Positions 27,179 to 37,452 are shown, numbered from the stretch's first letter. The stretch is DNA of 64,000 bases from Rhodospirillaceae bacterium (GCA_016845145.1 JAERTE010000138.1:1-64000); one strand, 5' to 3'. The notes: generated by a model from the letters alone, not told the origin. A program made the numbers and translations.

Positions 27179-28387
27179 TCAGGCGTGGCTGACGCCTCCA
27201 TGCCCGCTCTCACGCCCCAGTAACTTGCTATTGAGGAGTGCCAACGTGCGTATGGTGATCACCTGTAAGGCGAGGATGGGTGCGAGCAGCACGAAGTAGG
27301 CGATGGAGAACTTCACCACCAGACCCGTGGCGACCAGTCCCGCCGACAGGAAGAACATGCCGAACACCACCAGTGCGACGCCAGGGCAGATGATGGCATA
27401 AGTGGCGGAGTTTTTCTCAGAGCCGTGAATGAAATCAGCGAAATAGCCCATGCGTTTCAGCGCGGCGTGGCCGAGCATGCCGATCAATAACTGCACCGAC
27501 AGGAAAACCGTAATCAAGATCAGATAATCCGCCGGTGCCGATGGTGCGCCGAAATGATGCGCCAAGCCGTGTTGCAAGCGGATCAAGCCGATACCTGTGA
27601 CGGTGAGGATCGGAATCAAGATCCAGATCGAACCCGCCGCCGCCCGGCTGAGACCATGTTCGAAAATGCCGCGCAGACCCAACACCAGCTTGATCGCTGC
27701 CAAAAACAGCGCCGCGGTGATGAAAAAGATCGCGGGAATCATGCCGGCGGCGGCGGTGAGTTGGATGTGACTCATGGCGGCGGGTGCGGCGAAACCGACT
27801 CCGATCATGGCAAAAGCGAAGCTTGGCACCAGCATGCCGAAATGCGCGGTCTCGGTTGAGCCCAGGCCGCCCTCGACCGCGATACGGGTGAAGAACCGGC
27901 GGAACAAAAACAGTGCATAGGCCGCGACGCCGCCGAAGGCCAAAAGCGCCATGGGAAACATATACTCGACGATGCTCCACAGGCCCGGCACGAACAGTGC
28001 GCCCAGCGCGAACGATACGTTAATGGTCATGGCGTAAGTGAGCGGCATGGCCATCAGCATCACCTCGCCCGGCCCCTTAAGAAGACTGGCGTATGCGGGG
28101 GTGTGGCGAAACTCGCGGTACTCCACAATATTCCAGATCAGCGTACGGAAGTGCTGCATGGCAAAGAAAGCAACGCCCATGGCCGCGAATACGATCAGCG
28201 CTTGCATGATCGGTCCGCCGGCCTGGAAGGCGGCGAGCAAGTGCTCGAAGGTGACGATGGGCGTGCCTTTGTGCGGCACCATGAAGGTCAGGTAGACGAA
28301 AAACGAAATGGCCAGCCCGCCGTTGCCCAGCGCCGCCAGGAAATAGCTCGGGTTGTAGGTTTCACCCAGGTGATGTCGATACCGCAT
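27179..28387 (-). CDS. Ten-helix integral membrane protein of unknown function
   Basis: A 402-residue polytopic protein. Ten hydrophobic segments can be counted, starting at about residue 15 (YFLAALGNGGLAISFFVYL) and ending near 375 (FVLLAPILALQVITIRTLALL). The ten-helix plan and Gly-rich first helix recall TDT/TehA-type anion channels, but I cannot prove that link. The ATG at 28387 follows AATGGAGTCCCC and starts MRYRHHLGETYNPSYF; the longer reading is unlikely. It is alone on its strand, sharing a terminator with the RND gene. Confidence 0.75.
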   Translation of the reverse strand: MRYRHHLGETYNPSYFLAALGNGGLAISFFVYLTFMVPHKGTPIVTFEHLLAAFQAGGPIMQALIVFAAMGVAFFAMQHFRTLIWNIVEYREFRHTPAYASLLKGPGEVMLMAMPLTYAMTINVSFALGALFVPGLWSIVEYMFPMALLAFGGVAAYALFLFRRFFTRIAVEGGLGSTETAHFGMLVPSFAFAMIGVGFAAPAAMSHIQLTAAAGMIPAIFFITAALFLAAIKLVLGLRGIFEHGLSRAAAGSIWILIPILTVTGIGLIRLQHGLAHHFGAPSAPADYLILITVFLSVQLLIGMLGHAALKRMGYFADFIHGSEKNSATYAIICPGVALVVFGMFFLSAGLVATGLVVKFSIAYFVLLAPILALQVITIRTLALLNSKLLGRESGHGGVSHA

Positions 28388-28468
28388 GAGGGGACTCCAT
28401 TGCTTACGATACCCTTGAGTCCCACCTCCAACGTGCAGGCAATATCTCACGCTGTATCTGAGCGCGCA

Positions 28469-28481
28469 GTGACTAAGTCAC
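28469..28481. promoter_or_regulatory. Palindrome GTGAC-TAA-GTCAC in divergent promoter
   Basis: A perfect 5-bp inverted repeat around three bases, between the divergent membrane-protein gene (start 28387) and the phospholipase-D-like gene (start 28601). It might be an operator; no regulator is encoded nearby. Confidence 0.25.
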
Positions 28482-28600
28482 GTTCGCGTTGCGGCATCGC
28501 TCAGCCGGTGTGAAATTGAAATAAATTCTCCTTTCAGTAGCTTTGCTCAGGTCATTGGCGATACACTTCTTCTTCTCATTCTTGGAAACCGGAGGAAGCC

Positions 28601-30250
28601 ATGCGTATCCAGAAAACGTCCGACGGATTGACCCTTCACGTCGTTGCCGGGAGCCACGTGGTGCTTCTGGGTTGGGATTTTCCGAGGCGCAAATGCCGTG
28701 GACTTGCCGGGTTCGCCATTCATCGCACCGATCACGATGAGGACGAAGCCTACTGGTTGCGCGGCATGAAAACCTTTGAGGCCACGGACCCAGGTTTGCC
28801 CATGGCCACGCTACATTCCACGCGCGCCCATCCGATACAAAGTTTCATGTGGTCCGATTACAGCGCCAAGCCGGGACATACCTACACCTACCGGGTGGTG
28901 GCGTTAAAGGGACATCCAGACGCCCTGAAAAGTGTCGCGGAAACGCGCGCGCGTGTGCGCACCGAGGCACCCGAGGACGGCCTCAACGACATCCACTTCA
29001 ATCGGGGCAATGCCGCCAGCCAAGAGTTCGCACGGCGCTTCGGCAACAAGCGCCCCGAAGACATCGGCCCGCCGGCCTGGGAATGGCTGTCGCGCGGCTT
29101 GTTCGAAGCCATGGTGGCGTTTGTGGACGCCGCCGGGCCGGGCGACGCGCTGCGTATCTGCGCCTACGAGTTTCGCTACAAGCCGTTTCTAGACGTCCTG
29201 AAGCGGGCTGTTGATCGCGGCGTTGATCTCAAGATTCTCTATGACGCCAAGAAAGCATTTCCCCGTGACGACAATGCCGCCGCCGCCCGCGCGGCGCGGA
29301 TTGCCAGCCGTTGCATCCAACGCAAGGCGATGAAGTCGGCCATCAGTCACAACAAATTCATGGTCCGGTTCAAGGACGGGACGCCGGTATCCGTGTGGAC
29401 GGGCGGCATCAATTTTTCAGAGGGCGGCATTTTCGGGCAATCGAACGTCGGCGAGGTGGCAGAGCACGCCGATGTTGCCGCCAAGTATGCGGCCTATTGG
29501 GAACTGCTCGCCAAGGACCCCATGGGCCAGGAATTGCGACCCGAAGTCGACGCCTTAAGTCCGACGCCGAACGGTCTGCCACCCAAGGGGACGAGCGTTA
29601 TTTTCAGCCCGCGCGGCTCGCTTGATGTGCTCGATTGGTATGCCGAGCGCGCCAAGGCGGCGTCCGGCGGCCTATTCATGACGTTTGCCTTCGGCATGAA
29701 TGACGTTTTCAAGGATGTCTACCGTACCGGCAGTGCACCGTTGCGGTTTGCGTTGATGGAAAAGGAGGTTCGGCCAATGCGGGCCGGCCCCAAAAAAGAT
29801 GCGGAAGTCGCCGCTATCAGGAATCTTCGCTACATGGACGAAAACCTGTTTGCCATTGGCTCGCACTTCAGGGCCAACAAGTACGATACTTGGGTGGCCG
29901 AGCGCCTGACCGGTCTCAACAGCCATGTACGCTATGTGCACAACAAGTTCATGCTGATCGATCCGCTGTCGGACGATCCGATCATCGTTGGCGGCTCGGC
30001 GAATTTCTCGACCGCGTCGACGACAAAGAACGATGAGAACATGCTGATCGTGCGAGGCAACACGCGTGTTGCCGATATCTATCTGGGTGAGTTCATGCGC
30101 CTCTATACGCATCACGCGTTTCGTGAATACGTCAACAAACGGGGTCGGGCTGCCATGAAGCTCAACCATTTGCGCACCGACGATTGGTGGCAGGATTATT
30201 TCGGGCAGGGCAACCGCTCGCGCCGGCGCGTCTACTTTGCTGGCGGCTAA
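28601..30250 (+). CDS. Phospholipase D-like (HKD) domain protein
   Basis: A 549-residue protein with two PLD repeats. The C-terminal one has a perfect HxKxxxxD motif (His447, HNKFMLID, then GGSANFS). The N-terminal one reads HNKFMVRF from His250, with Phe where Asp is expected, although GGINFS follows. Residues 1-130 form a beta-rich domain of fibronectin-III-like character (HTYTYRVVALKG). No signal peptide is seen, so it is probably cytoplasmic. GGAGGAAGCC precedes the ATG. PLD-like enzymes cleave phosphodiesters in lipids or nucleic acids. It is not in an operon, and the target is unknown. Confidence 0.85.
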   Translation: MRIQKTSDGLTLHVVAGSHVVLLGWDFPRRKCRGLAGFAIHRTDHDEDEAYWLRGMKTFEATDPGLPMATLHSTRAHPIQSFMWSDYSAKPGHTYTYRVVALKGHPDALKSVAETRARVRTEAPEDGLNDIHFNRGNAASQEFARRFGNKRPEDIGPPAWEWLSRGLFEAMVAFVDAAGPGDALRICAYEFRYKPFLDVLKRAVDRGVDLKILYDAKKAFPRDDNAAAARAARIASRCIQRKAMKSAISHNKFMVRFKDGTPVSVWTGGINFSEGGIFGQSNVGEVAEHADVAAKYAAYWELLAKDPMGQELRPEVDALSPTPNGLPPKGTSVIFSPRGSLDVLDWYAERAKAASGGLFMTFAFGMNDVFKDVYRTGSAPLRFALMEKEVRPMRAGPKKDAEVAAIRNLRYMDENLFAIGSHFRANKYDTWVAERLTGLNSHVRYVHNKFMLIDPLSDDPIIVGGSANFSTASTTKNDENMLIVRGNTRVADIYLGEFMRLYTHHAFREYVNKRGRAAMKLNHLRTDDWWQDYFGQGNRSRRRVYFAGG

Positions 30251-30268
30251 GCTGTCGGTATGCTGGTC

Positions 30269-31795
30269 TTACGCCTGTACGCCGTATGCCCAGGGCGCGA
30301 ATTCGTCTTCGCCGACACCGAGCGCCTCACTCTTTGACGGCGTGCCCGATGCGATCTCGAGAATGGTTCGGAAAATCCCTTCACCCATTTCATCGAGGGT
30401 CGCCGTGCCGTCGATCACGGGGCCGCAATTGATATCCATGTCGCCGGCCATTTTTTCAAACATCGGCGTGTTGGAGGCGAGTTTGATGGTCGGCGACGGA
30501 TAGGACCCGAAGCACGAACCGCGCCCCGTGGTGAAGCACACCAGATTGGCCCCGCCGGCGATCTGACCGGTGGCGGATACAGGATCAAAACCCGGTGAGT
30601 CCATAAACACCAGGCCGCGTTCCTCAATCGGCTCGGCGTATTTGTATGCCGCCATGAAACCCGTCGAGCCGCCTTTCTTCGCACCGCCCAATGATTTCTC
30701 GATCACATTGGCAATGCCGCCGGCATTGTTGCCGGGTGACACCTGACCGTTGATCTGGGTGTTGGTGCCCTTTGTATGGTCCAGCCACCATTCCATGCGC
30801 TCGACGATTTTTCGGCCGACCTCGGGCGTGGCGGCGCGCGCCGTGAGCGTATGCTCGACGCCGTAAAGCTCGGTCGTCTCGGACAAGATGGCCGTGCCGC
30901 CGTTACGCACCAGAATATCCATCGCCTTGCCCAATGCCGGATTTGCGGACAAGCCCGAAAAGCCGTCCGACCCCCCGCACTGCAGACCGATGGAGATATG
31001 TTCTGCCGAGCAGGGCTCGCGCGTGATGGCGTTGGCTTCGTCCAGCATGTCGCGAATCATCGCCTTGCCCTCGGCAATGGCCGCCGCGGTGCCGCCGACA
31101 TCCTGCATGGTGAGGGATTTAAGCGTCTTGCCGGCGGCCAGGCCGGTCTCTTCGAAAAACCTGCCCAGGTTATTGCGCTCACACCCCAACGCGCAGACCA
31201 ACGCACCGGCGAGATTGGGGTGTCGGATGTAGCCAGCCAGCGTGCGGTGCAGCAAGTCCATGGGCTCGCCGTCCATTTCCATGCCGCAGCCGGTCTCGTG
31301 CACGAACGGGATCACGCCATCGACGTTGGGGTAGTCGGCCAGGCGTTCCTCATCAAAATAGGCGGCGATTTTGCGGGCCACGGTGGCGGAGCAGTTCACG
31401 GTGACGAAAATACCGATGTAGTTGCGCGTCGCCACCCGGCCGTCAGCGCGTTTGATGCCTAAGAATTGCGCGCGTTCGCTTTCGGGCAGAATATCGCTTG
31501 GCTGGTAATCGCGGCAAAAGGCGTAGTCCTTGTCGACATCGTCGAACAGCACGTTGTGGCTGTGCATCCACGCGCCGGGCTGGGTGTCCTCGGACGCATA
31601 GCCGATCACGGTGTTGTACTTAAGCACCGCCTCGCCCTTGTTGATCGTACGCGTCGCGATCTTGTGCCCCGCCGGCACATCATGCAGCGTCGTAACATCT
31701 TCATCGCCGACCAGCGTTCCTTGCGAAATTTCATTCCGCGCAACAACGACATTATCCGCGTCATCCAATCGGATGACCGGTGAATTTCTTTGCAT
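30269..31795 (-). CDS. uxaA: Altronate dehydratase-like (UxaA family) sugar-acid dehydratase
   Basis: A 508-residue full-length UxaA-type protein: an N-terminal SAF domain (about 15-95), then the large dehydratase domain with HETGCGM, GCERNN, GLQCGGSDGFSG and DSPGFDPVSATGQIAGGANLVCFTTGRGS. Conserved Cys/His residues suit the iron-dependent dehydration of D-altronate or a related hydroxy acid. The ATG at 31795 follows AGGGGAAGAC; the longer reading runs antisense into gcvP and is rejected. It lies only 13 bp after gcvP, so it is probably transcribed with the glycine cleavage genes, an unusual pairing. The substrate may not be altronate. Confidence 0.87.
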   Translation of the reverse strand: MQRNSPVIRLDDADNVVVARNEISQGTLVGDEDVTTLHDVPAGHKIATRTINKGEAVLKYNTVIGYASEDTQPGAWMHSHNVLFDDVDKDYAFCRDYQPSDILPESERAQFLGIKRADGRVATRNYIGIFVTVNCSATVARKIAAYFDEERLADYPNVDGVIPFVHETGCGMEMDGEPMDLLHRTLAGYIRHPNLAGALVCALGCERNNLGRFFEETGLAAGKTLKSLTMQDVGGTAAAIAEGKAMIRDMLDEANAITREPCSAEHISIGLQCGGSDGFSGLSANPALGKAMDILVRNGGTAILSETTELYGVEHTLTARAATPEVGRKIVERMEWWLDHTKGTNTQINGQVSPGNNAGGIANVIEKSLGGAKKGGSTGFMAAYKYAEPIEERGLVFMDSPGFDPVSATGQIAGGANLVCFTTGRGSCFGSYPSPTIKLASNTPMFEKMAGDMDINCGPVIDGTATLDEMGEGIFRTILEIASGTPSKSEALGVGEDEFAPWAYGVQA

Positions 31796-31808
31796 AATTG
31801 TCTTCCCC

Positions 31809-34712
31809 TTACTCCGCCGCTTCCCGGTAGCTGTCGATGGTCGGGCAGGTGCAGACGAGGTGGCGGTCGCCGTAGACGTTGTCGACCCGACCGACCGGCG
31901 GCCAGTATTTGTCGTCGTGCAACTCCTCAATGGGGAAGTAAGCCAACTCGCGCGAATAGGGCCGGTCCCAATCTTGGCCGAACAGCAAATGATGGCTGTG
32001 CGGCGCGTTGGTGAGCACGTTGTTCTCGGCATCGACCTCACCACGCTCGACGGTGGCGATCTCCTCGCGGATTTGGATCAGGGCATCGCATAAGCGGTCG
32101 ATCTCGAACAGGGATTCGCTTTCCGTCGGCTCGATCATCAAGGTGTCGGGCACCGGGAACGACATGGTCGGGGCGTGGAAGCCGTAGTCGATCAGGCGCT
32201 TGGCCACATCTTCGTTAGTGATGCCCGAGCTTTCCTTCACCGGTCGCAGATCGACGATGCACTCGTGCGCGACGAAACCCTCGCGGCCCGTGTAGAGCAC
32301 GGGGTAATAGGGGTCCAAGCGCTTGGCCATATAGTTGGCGTTGAGGATGGCGATTTCGGTGGCCCTTTTAAGACCATGTCCCTTCATCATGAACATGTAG
32401 GACCATGAAATCGGCAGGATCGAGGCCGAGCCCCACGGTGCCGCCGCCACCGCGCCAATGGTTTCGCGCCCGCCGGCAGCCGGGTTGACGCCCTCCACCA
32501 ACGGATGATCGGGCAGAAACGGCGCGAGATGCGATTTGACCCCGATGGGCCCGACACCGGGGCCGCCGCCGCCGTGCGGAATGGCGAACGTTTTGTGCAG
32601 GTTCAGGTGCGCCACGTCGGGGCCGAATTTGCCGGGCCGGGCTAGACCGACCATGGCGTTCATGTTGGCGCCGTCCATATAAACCTGGCCGCCGTGTTCG
32701 TGGACGATATCGCAGATATCGATGATGGCTTCCTCAAACACGCCATGCGTCGACGGGTAGGTGACCATCAGCGCGGCCAGGCTTTCGTTGTGCTCGACGG
32801 CCTTGGCTTTCAGGTCGGCCACATCGATATTGCCGTTGTCGTCGCATTCCACCACCACGACCCGCATGCCGGCCATGACGGCGCTGGCCGGGTTGGTGCC
32901 GTGTGCGCTGGCCGGGATCAGGCAGACGTCGCGGCTGCCCTGGCCCTGGGATTCGAGATATTTACGGATGGTCAGAAGGCCGGAATATTCGCCCTGCGAG
33001 CCCGCATTCGGTTGCAGGGACAAAGCGTCGAAGCCGGTGGCCTCGCACAGCATGTCTTCCAACTCTTCGAACAGTTGCTGATAGCCCTGGGTCTGGTCCA
33101 GCGGTGCGAACGGGTGCATGTGGGCAAACTCGCGCCAGGTGATGGGAATCATCGAACTGGCCGGATTGAGTTTCATGGTGCACGAGCCGAGCGGGATCAT
33201 GGCGCGGTTGAGTGCGATATCCTTTGACACCAGTTTGCGCATATAGCGCATCATTTCCGTTTCCGAGTGGTAACGGTGAAACACCGGGTGTTCCAGATAG
33301 TCGACGCTTCGTTGCAGGTTCGCCGGGATGTTTTCGGTGATTTCCGTGTCCAATTCGACGATATCGAGCTTTTTGGTGGCGCCCGTGGCGAAAACGTTCC
33401 AAAGCGCGGCGACATTGCGCCGACGGGTCGTTTCGTCGAGCGATATCCCCAGGTGGTCGCTATCGACGACACGCAGGTTGATCATCTGTTCGCGCGCCCG
33501 TGCGGCGATGCGATTGGCCTGGCCTGGCACACGCACAGTGATGGTGTCGAAAAACGCGTCGTGCACGACTTCAACACCTAGCTGCCTGAGGCCTTCCGCT
33601 GTGATCTGCGCCATGCGGTGGATTTTCTCGGCGATGCGCCGGAGCCCATCCGGCCCGTGATAAACCGCGTAGAACCCGGCCATTACGGCCAATAAAACCT
33701 GCGAAGTGCAAATGTTGGATGTCGCTTTTTCGCGGCGGATGTGCTGTTCGCGGGTTTGCAGAGCCATGCGCAAGGCGGGCCGGCCCTGGCTATCGATGGA
33801 ATATCCGATGATGCGCCCCGGCGTTTGGCGTTTGTGGGCGTCGCGGGTGGCGAAAAACGCTGCGTGCGGTCCGCCGTAACCCATGGGCACGCCGAAGCGC
33901 TGGGATGAGCCGACTACGATATCCGCGCCCATTTCTCCCGGTGGGCGAAGCAGGCAAAGCGCCATCAGATCACTGGCAACAATGGCCAGGGCTTTCATGC
34001 CGTGCGCCTTGTCGATGACCGGTTTCAAATCGCGCACCGCGCCGCACGACCCCGGGTACTGTACCAGCACGCCGAATAGATCGTCGTCGGGGAGGTCCTC
34101 GTCGGCATTGCCGACGATAAGTTCGAACCCGAACGCCTTGGCCCGCATTTCCAGGACGGCCAACGTTTGCGGGTGGATATCCGCGCCCACATAAAACCGC
34201 TCGCTTTTGGACTTCGACACCCGATGCGCCATGGCCATGGCTTCGGCTGCCGCCGTGCCTTCATCGAGCAGCGAAGCGTTGGCCAAGTCCATGCCCGTGA
34301 GATCGACCACCATCTGCTGATAGTTCATCAACGCTTCCATGCGGCCCTGGCTGATTTCCGCCTGATAGGGCGTATAGGCCGTGTACCAGCCCGCGTGTTC
34401 GAGCACGTTGCGCAGGATAACGCTGGGTGTCTTGGTGCCGTAATAGCCCATGCCGATCATGGTGGTGAACACCTTGTTGCGGCTGGCCATGTGGCGCAGG
34501 TAGTCGAGCGCGCCGCGTTCCGTCTTGGTGTTGGTGATGGCCAGAGGGGTTTCGTCACGTATGGCCTTGGGGACCGTCTTGTCGATCAACTCCTCCAAGG
34601 AAGTGAGCCCAATGGTCTTGAGCATGCTGGTGACATCATCGTCCGTCGGGCCGATGTGACGGCGGATGAAGTCGTCGCGGGCTTCCAGTTGGTCGAGTGT
34701 TTCGCGGGTCAT
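31809..34712 (-). CDS. gcvP: Glycine dehydrogenase (decarboxylating), P-protein
   Basis: A 967-residue single-chain P-protein, the PLP enzyme that decarboxylates glycine and loads the aminomethyl group onto lipoyl-GcvH. The two halves that are separate GcvPA and GcvPB in some bacteria are fused here. The PLP lysine lies in [18 protein letters not shown], and the N-terminal block ([16 protein letters not shown]) and end ([14 protein letters not shown]) are typical. The start has GGAGGCA upstream. It follows gcvH by 58 bp and is controlled by the upstream riboswitch. Confidence 0.97.
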   Translation of the reverse strand: MTRETLDQLEARDDFIRRHIGPTDDDVTSMLKTIGLTSLEELIDKTVPKAIRDETPLAITNTKTERGALDYLRHMASRNKVFTTMIGMGYYGTKTPSVILRNVLEHAGWYTAYTPYQAEISQGRMEALMNYQQMVVDLTGMDLANASLLDEGTAAAEAMAMAHRVSKSKSERFYVGADIHPQTLAVLEMRAKAFGFELIVGNADEDLPDDDLFGVLVQYPGSCGAVRDLKPVIDKAHGMKALAIVASDLMALCLLRPPGEMGADIVVGSSQRFGVPMGYGGPHAAFFATRDAHKRQTPGRIIGYSIDSQGRPALRMALQTREQHIRREKATSNICTSQVLLAVMAGFYAVYHGPDGLRRIAEKIHRMAQITAEGLRQLGVEVVHDAFFDTITVRVPGQANRIAARAREQMINLRVVDSDHLGISLDETTRRRNVAALWNVFATGATKKLDIVELDTEITENIPANLQRSVDYLEHPVFHRYHSETEMMRYMRKLVSKDIALNRAMIPLGSCTMKLNPASSMIPITWREFAHMHPFAPLDQTQGYQQLFEELEDMLCEATGFDALSLQPNAGSQGEYSGLLTIRKYLESQGQGSRDVCLIPASAHGTNPASAVMAGMRVVVVECDDNGNIDVADLKAKAVEHNESLAALMVTYPSTHGVFEEAIIDICDIVHEHGGQVYMDGANMNAMVGLARPGKFGPDVAHLNLHKTFAIPHGGGGPGVGPIGVKSHLAPFLPDHPLVEGVNPAAGGRETIGAVAAAPWGSASILPISWSYMFMMKGHGLKRATEIAILNANYMAKRLDPYYPVLYTGREGFVAHECIVDLRPVKESSGITNEDVAKRLIDYGFHAPTMSFPVPDTLMIEPTESESLFEIDRLCDALIQIREEIATVERGEVDAENNVLTNAPHSHHLLFGQDWDRPYSRELAYFPIEELHDDKYWPPVGRVDNVYGDRHLVCTCPTIDSYREAAE

Positions 34713-34770
34713 GACGAATGCCTCCCTAGGCTTTCTTGGAGCTACTATTGGCGGTCGTTATTCTTGAGCG

Positions 34771-35145
34771 TTAACCTTGCGCGTCGCAAAAGGCTTTGTA
34801 ACCGGCCTCGTCCATAAGGCCGTCCAGTTCGGATGCATCGGAGAGCTTGATCTTGAAAAACCAGCCCTCACCCGTGGGATCGGAATTGACGGTGTCCGGT
34901 GCATCTTCGAGGACGCTGTTGGTCTCGGTGATTTCGCCGGATACCGGCGCGTAGATCTCACTTGCGGCTTTGACCGATTCAACCACGCCGGCATCGTCAC
35001 CGCTGGCCAAGTTAGCGCCCACTTCAGGCAGTTCGACGAACACCACATCGCCCAGTTGCTCCTGGGCGAAATCGGTCACGCCGACAGTGCCGATGTCACC
35101 ATCGACGGTAATCCATTCATGGTCTTCGGAATATTTGGTGGTCAT
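34771..35145 (-). CDS. gcvH: Glycine cleavage system H protein
   Basis: A 124-residue lipoyl carrier protein that shuttles the aminomethyl group between GcvP, GcvT and lipoamide dehydrogenase. The lipoylated lysine is Lys59 in [16 protein letters not shown]. Start [12 protein letters not shown] and length are standard. AGGAGG lies ahead of the ATG. It is 11 bp from the gcvT stop, in the gcvT-gcvH-gcvP order. Confidence 0.97.
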   Translation of the reverse strand: MTTKYSEDHEWITVDGDIGTVGVTDFAQEQLGDVVFVELPEVGANLASGDDAGVVESVKAASEIYAPVSGEITETNSVLEDAPDTVNSDPTGEGWFFKIKLSDASELDGLMDEAGYKAFCDAQG

Positions 35146-35156
35146 ATGAAAGCCTC

Positions 35157-36278
35157 CTAAGCTTTGGGTTTGTAATAATTGTGCGGAACAAAAGGCAATG
35201 CCGTGACGGTTGCCGGGACTTGTGATTTTCGGATCTGCAGCATCAGTTGCGTGCCGGGCTCGGCCATATCGGTCGGCACATAGCCGAGTGCGACAGGGCC
35301 ACCGACGGTGGCGCCGAAGCCGCCGCTCGTGATGGTACCGATTTCGCTGCCGTCGGCGCCCAGGATGGCGACCCCTGGGCGTGCCGGTGCGCGGCCCTCC
35401 GGCATCAAACCGACCAATCGGCGGTCCGCGCCGTCTTCAGCTTGCGCGTTGATCGTCGCGTGCCCCATAAAACCACCGGCCTCCAAGCGTTTCTTGGTCA
35501 TGCTCCAGCGCAAACCCGCCTCGATGGGGGTAGTGTCTTCGGTGATGTCCTGGCCGTACAGGCAGAGCCCGGCTTCCAGCCGGAGCGAATCGCGCGCGCC
35601 CAACCCGGCGGGAGCGACGTCCGGGTGGTCCAGCAGCGCACGGGCTACGGTTTCGGCATCTTCGGGGGCAGTGGATATTTCATAACCGTCTTCGCCGGTA
35701 TAGCCGCAGCGGCTGACGCTGAGCGTCTTGTCCGCGATCACCAGGTCTTGAAAGGACATAAACGGCATCTCCGCAACTGCCGGGTTCAGAGCAGAGAGAA
35801 CCGCCGCCGCCGCCGGGCCTTGCAGCGCCATCAACGCGCGGTCTTGGCGATAGTCGATGCTGACGCCATTGCCGAGGTGGTCTCTGAGGTGGGCAAGGTC
35901 GACATCGACGCGTGCGCCATTGACCACTAGGCGCAGATGGTCGCCGGCTTTGCCGACCATCAGATCGTCGATGATGCCACCGCGCAGATTGGTCAACATG
36001 GTGTAGCGGATACGGCCTTCGGCCAGACCGGCAATGTTGCCGGGCACCAGCTTTTCCAACTCGTCGATGGCGCCCGCGCCGGAAAGCACGACCTGGCCCA
36101 TGTGTGACACATCGAACAGTGAAGCCTTCTCGCGCGTGTGTGTATGTTCGGCGATGATCCCGCCGGCGTATTGTACAGGCAGGGCGTGGCCAGCGAAGGG
36201 CACCATGCGGGCTTCCAGCTCACGATGCAGCGCATCCAAGGGCGTGGTGATCAGGGTCGCTTGGTCAGAATCGGACAT
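35157..36278 (-). CDS. gcvT: Glycine cleavage system aminomethyltransferase (T protein)
   Basis: A 373-residue tetrahydrofolate-dependent aminomethyltransferase that releases ammonia and makes methylene-THF. Typical features are [35 protein letters not shown], the YTGEDGYEI block and [18 protein letters not shown]. The ATG at 36278 (MSDSDQ) is chosen because the upstream reading runs through the riboswitch. First gene of the gcv operon, right behind a tandem glycine riboswitch and its terminator. Confidence 0.96.
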   Translation of the reverse strand: MSDSDQATLITTPLDALHRELEARMVPFAGHALPVQYAGGIIAEHTHTREKASLFDVSHMGQVVLSGAGAIDELEKLVPGNIAGLAEGRIRYTMLTNLRGGIIDDLMVGKAGDHLRLVVNGARVDVDLAHLRDHLGNGVSIDYRQDRALMALQGPAAAAVLSALNPAVAEMPFMSFQDLVIADKTLSVSRCGYTGEDGYEISTAPEDAETVARALLDHPDVAPAGLGARDSLRLEAGLCLYGQDITEDTTPIEAGLRWSMTKKRLEAGGFMGHATINAQAEDGADRRLVGLMPEGRAPARPGVAILGADGSEIGTITSGGFGATVGGPVALGYVPTDMAEPGTQLMLQIRKSQVPATVTALPFVPHNYYKPKA

Positions 36279-36290
36279 CAGGCACCTCAC

Positions 36291-36360
36291 AAAAACAATA
36301 AAAGGCACGCACTCTTCGGATAGGCCGCAAAACTTGGCGCGGCGAAACCCTGTGCGTGCC
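36291..36360 (-). terminator. Riboswitch-controlled intrinsic terminator before gcvT
   Basis: On the minus strand a 9-bp stem, GGCACGCAC (36360-36352) with GTGCGTGCC (36312-36304), is followed by TTTTATTGTTTTT (36303-36291). The loop contains a smaller GCCGC/GCGGC hairpin. The 5' arm overlaps the end of the second aptamer, so glycine binding should prevent this terminator, giving an ON switch. Confidence 0.8.
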
Positions 36361-36580
36361 CCCTCTGTCTCGGTACCTGAAAGATTGACCGGCCGAAATC
36401 CAGGCGCGGCTTTCATCTTCGGTGGAGCAACGTGTCCCCATGCATCATGGTTTTCACGCGCCCGCTTTCCAGAGCCCCATTGCGTCGCGGTCCTTTTGCC
36501 TGAGAGTTTCCGGGGCGGTTGCTCCTTCGGCGCCGATGCAAATCAGACTGATTTACACTGATCTCTCCCACGACGGTCAA
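36355..36580 (-). promoter_or_regulatory. Tandem glycine riboswitch (two aptamers)
   Basis: Read on the minus strand, the first aptamer contains TGGGAGAGA, GCGCCGAAGGAGCAA and AACTCTCAGGCAAAAGGACC. A short linker leads to a second aptamer with CACCGAAGATGAAAG and AATCTTTCAGGTACCGAGACA. These are the hallmark conserved elements of the gcvT motif. Together with gcvT directly downstream and an overlapping terminator, it should raise gcv transcription when glycine is abundant. Confidence 0.92.
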
Positions 36581-36708
36581 CTGGGTAAGCTGTCTCGCTT
36601 GAGAGTATCTTCACACATGCTGATGATCAGGTCAATCCGAGCTACCCATAGGTAGAGGAAAGCGCCTACCCCTAAGGTGGGTTCTGCAGCGTCTTTAAAG
36701 GGGGATGC

Positions 36709-37353
36709 TTATAATGGATTGTCTCGATTGTACTGTAGTTGTTCGCGGTCGAGCGCAAAGCCGGTGTATATGATGTAATCCGAGCTTCGAATTTCCGGGC
36801 TCAGGGGCAGTTCCAGTTTGATCATTTCGCCCGGGAACCGAACCGTCGTCTGGTTGCCTTGGAAATTGACGGCGATCTTGAATGTTTCGCGGTAGAGAAC
36901 GTTTCGGTTTTTGTCAGTGACCGAAACGAAATAGGGTAAGACGGCCCGCTTCGTTTTATTGGCCGGGCCGCGTTGCGCGCCGAACACAACCTGGAAACGC
37001 GCTTCCATATGGCCCTTGTACGTGTCCTTGTCGACGAAGGTCAGACATTCCAAATTGGCATCGCCAATTCGCGCCTCCGTATCTACATCCACCAAATCCC
37101 GCCCAGGCCCTGCCTTGAAGCTTACCAGACGTGCTGCATCGCGCAGCACTCGATAGTCGGGACAGGCGTAAACAATGGGTTTCGCCCAAACACTGGCTAC
37201 GTTATCAAACGTGGATTGCGCGGTCTCGCACCCGGTTTGCAAGGCCAAGGCAGCAATCGCGGCAACAGGCGCGGCAAAGGACAAAAACCATCGTTTTGTC
37301 CTGGATTGGGGCCGAGCCTCGTTTGGGTCAAAGTGTTGTGTAGATGCGGTCAC
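36709..37353 (-). CDS. Predicted outer-membrane or periplasmic lipoprotein, unknown function
   Basis: A 214-residue protein using a GTG start at 37353 with GGAGG 12 bases upstream. After a basic N-terminus (QSRTKRW) comes a hydrophobic stretch (FLSFAAPVAAIAALAL) and QTGC, a plausible lipobox with Cys42 as the lipidated residue. The remainder is a mixed beta-rich domain with no motif I recognise (YACPDYRVLRDAARLVSF; FKIAVNFQGNQTTVRF). It is preceded on the same strand by the peptidoglycan-binding repeat protein, 99 bp away. Envelope location is inferred. Confidence 0.72.
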   Translation of the reverse strand: MTASTQHFDPNEARPQSRTKRWFLSFAAPVAAIAALALQTGCETAQSTFDNVASVWAKPIVYACPDYRVLRDAARLVSFKAGPGRDLVDVDTEARIGDANLECLTFVDKDTYKGHMEARFQVVFGAQRGPANKTKRAVLPYFVSVTDKNRNVLYRETFKIAVNFQGNQTTVRFPGEMIKLELPLSPEIRSSDYIIYTGFALDREQLQYNRDNPL

Positions 37354-37452
37354 GAAACGGTAGAGCCTCCATGCTTGATTGGGGCAAATGTAGAGGACGG
37401 GATAATCGCGGACAAGGCCTGCGGGCAAATTGCCAGTTGTAAGTTTCAGGGG

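Noticed and set aside
31796-32044. N-terminal extension of the altronate-dehydratase-like protein into gcvP
   Set aside because: Low-complexity Thr/Ser/Arg-rich reading antisense-like within gcvP; the ATG at 31795 has a good ribosome site and starts the SAF domain.
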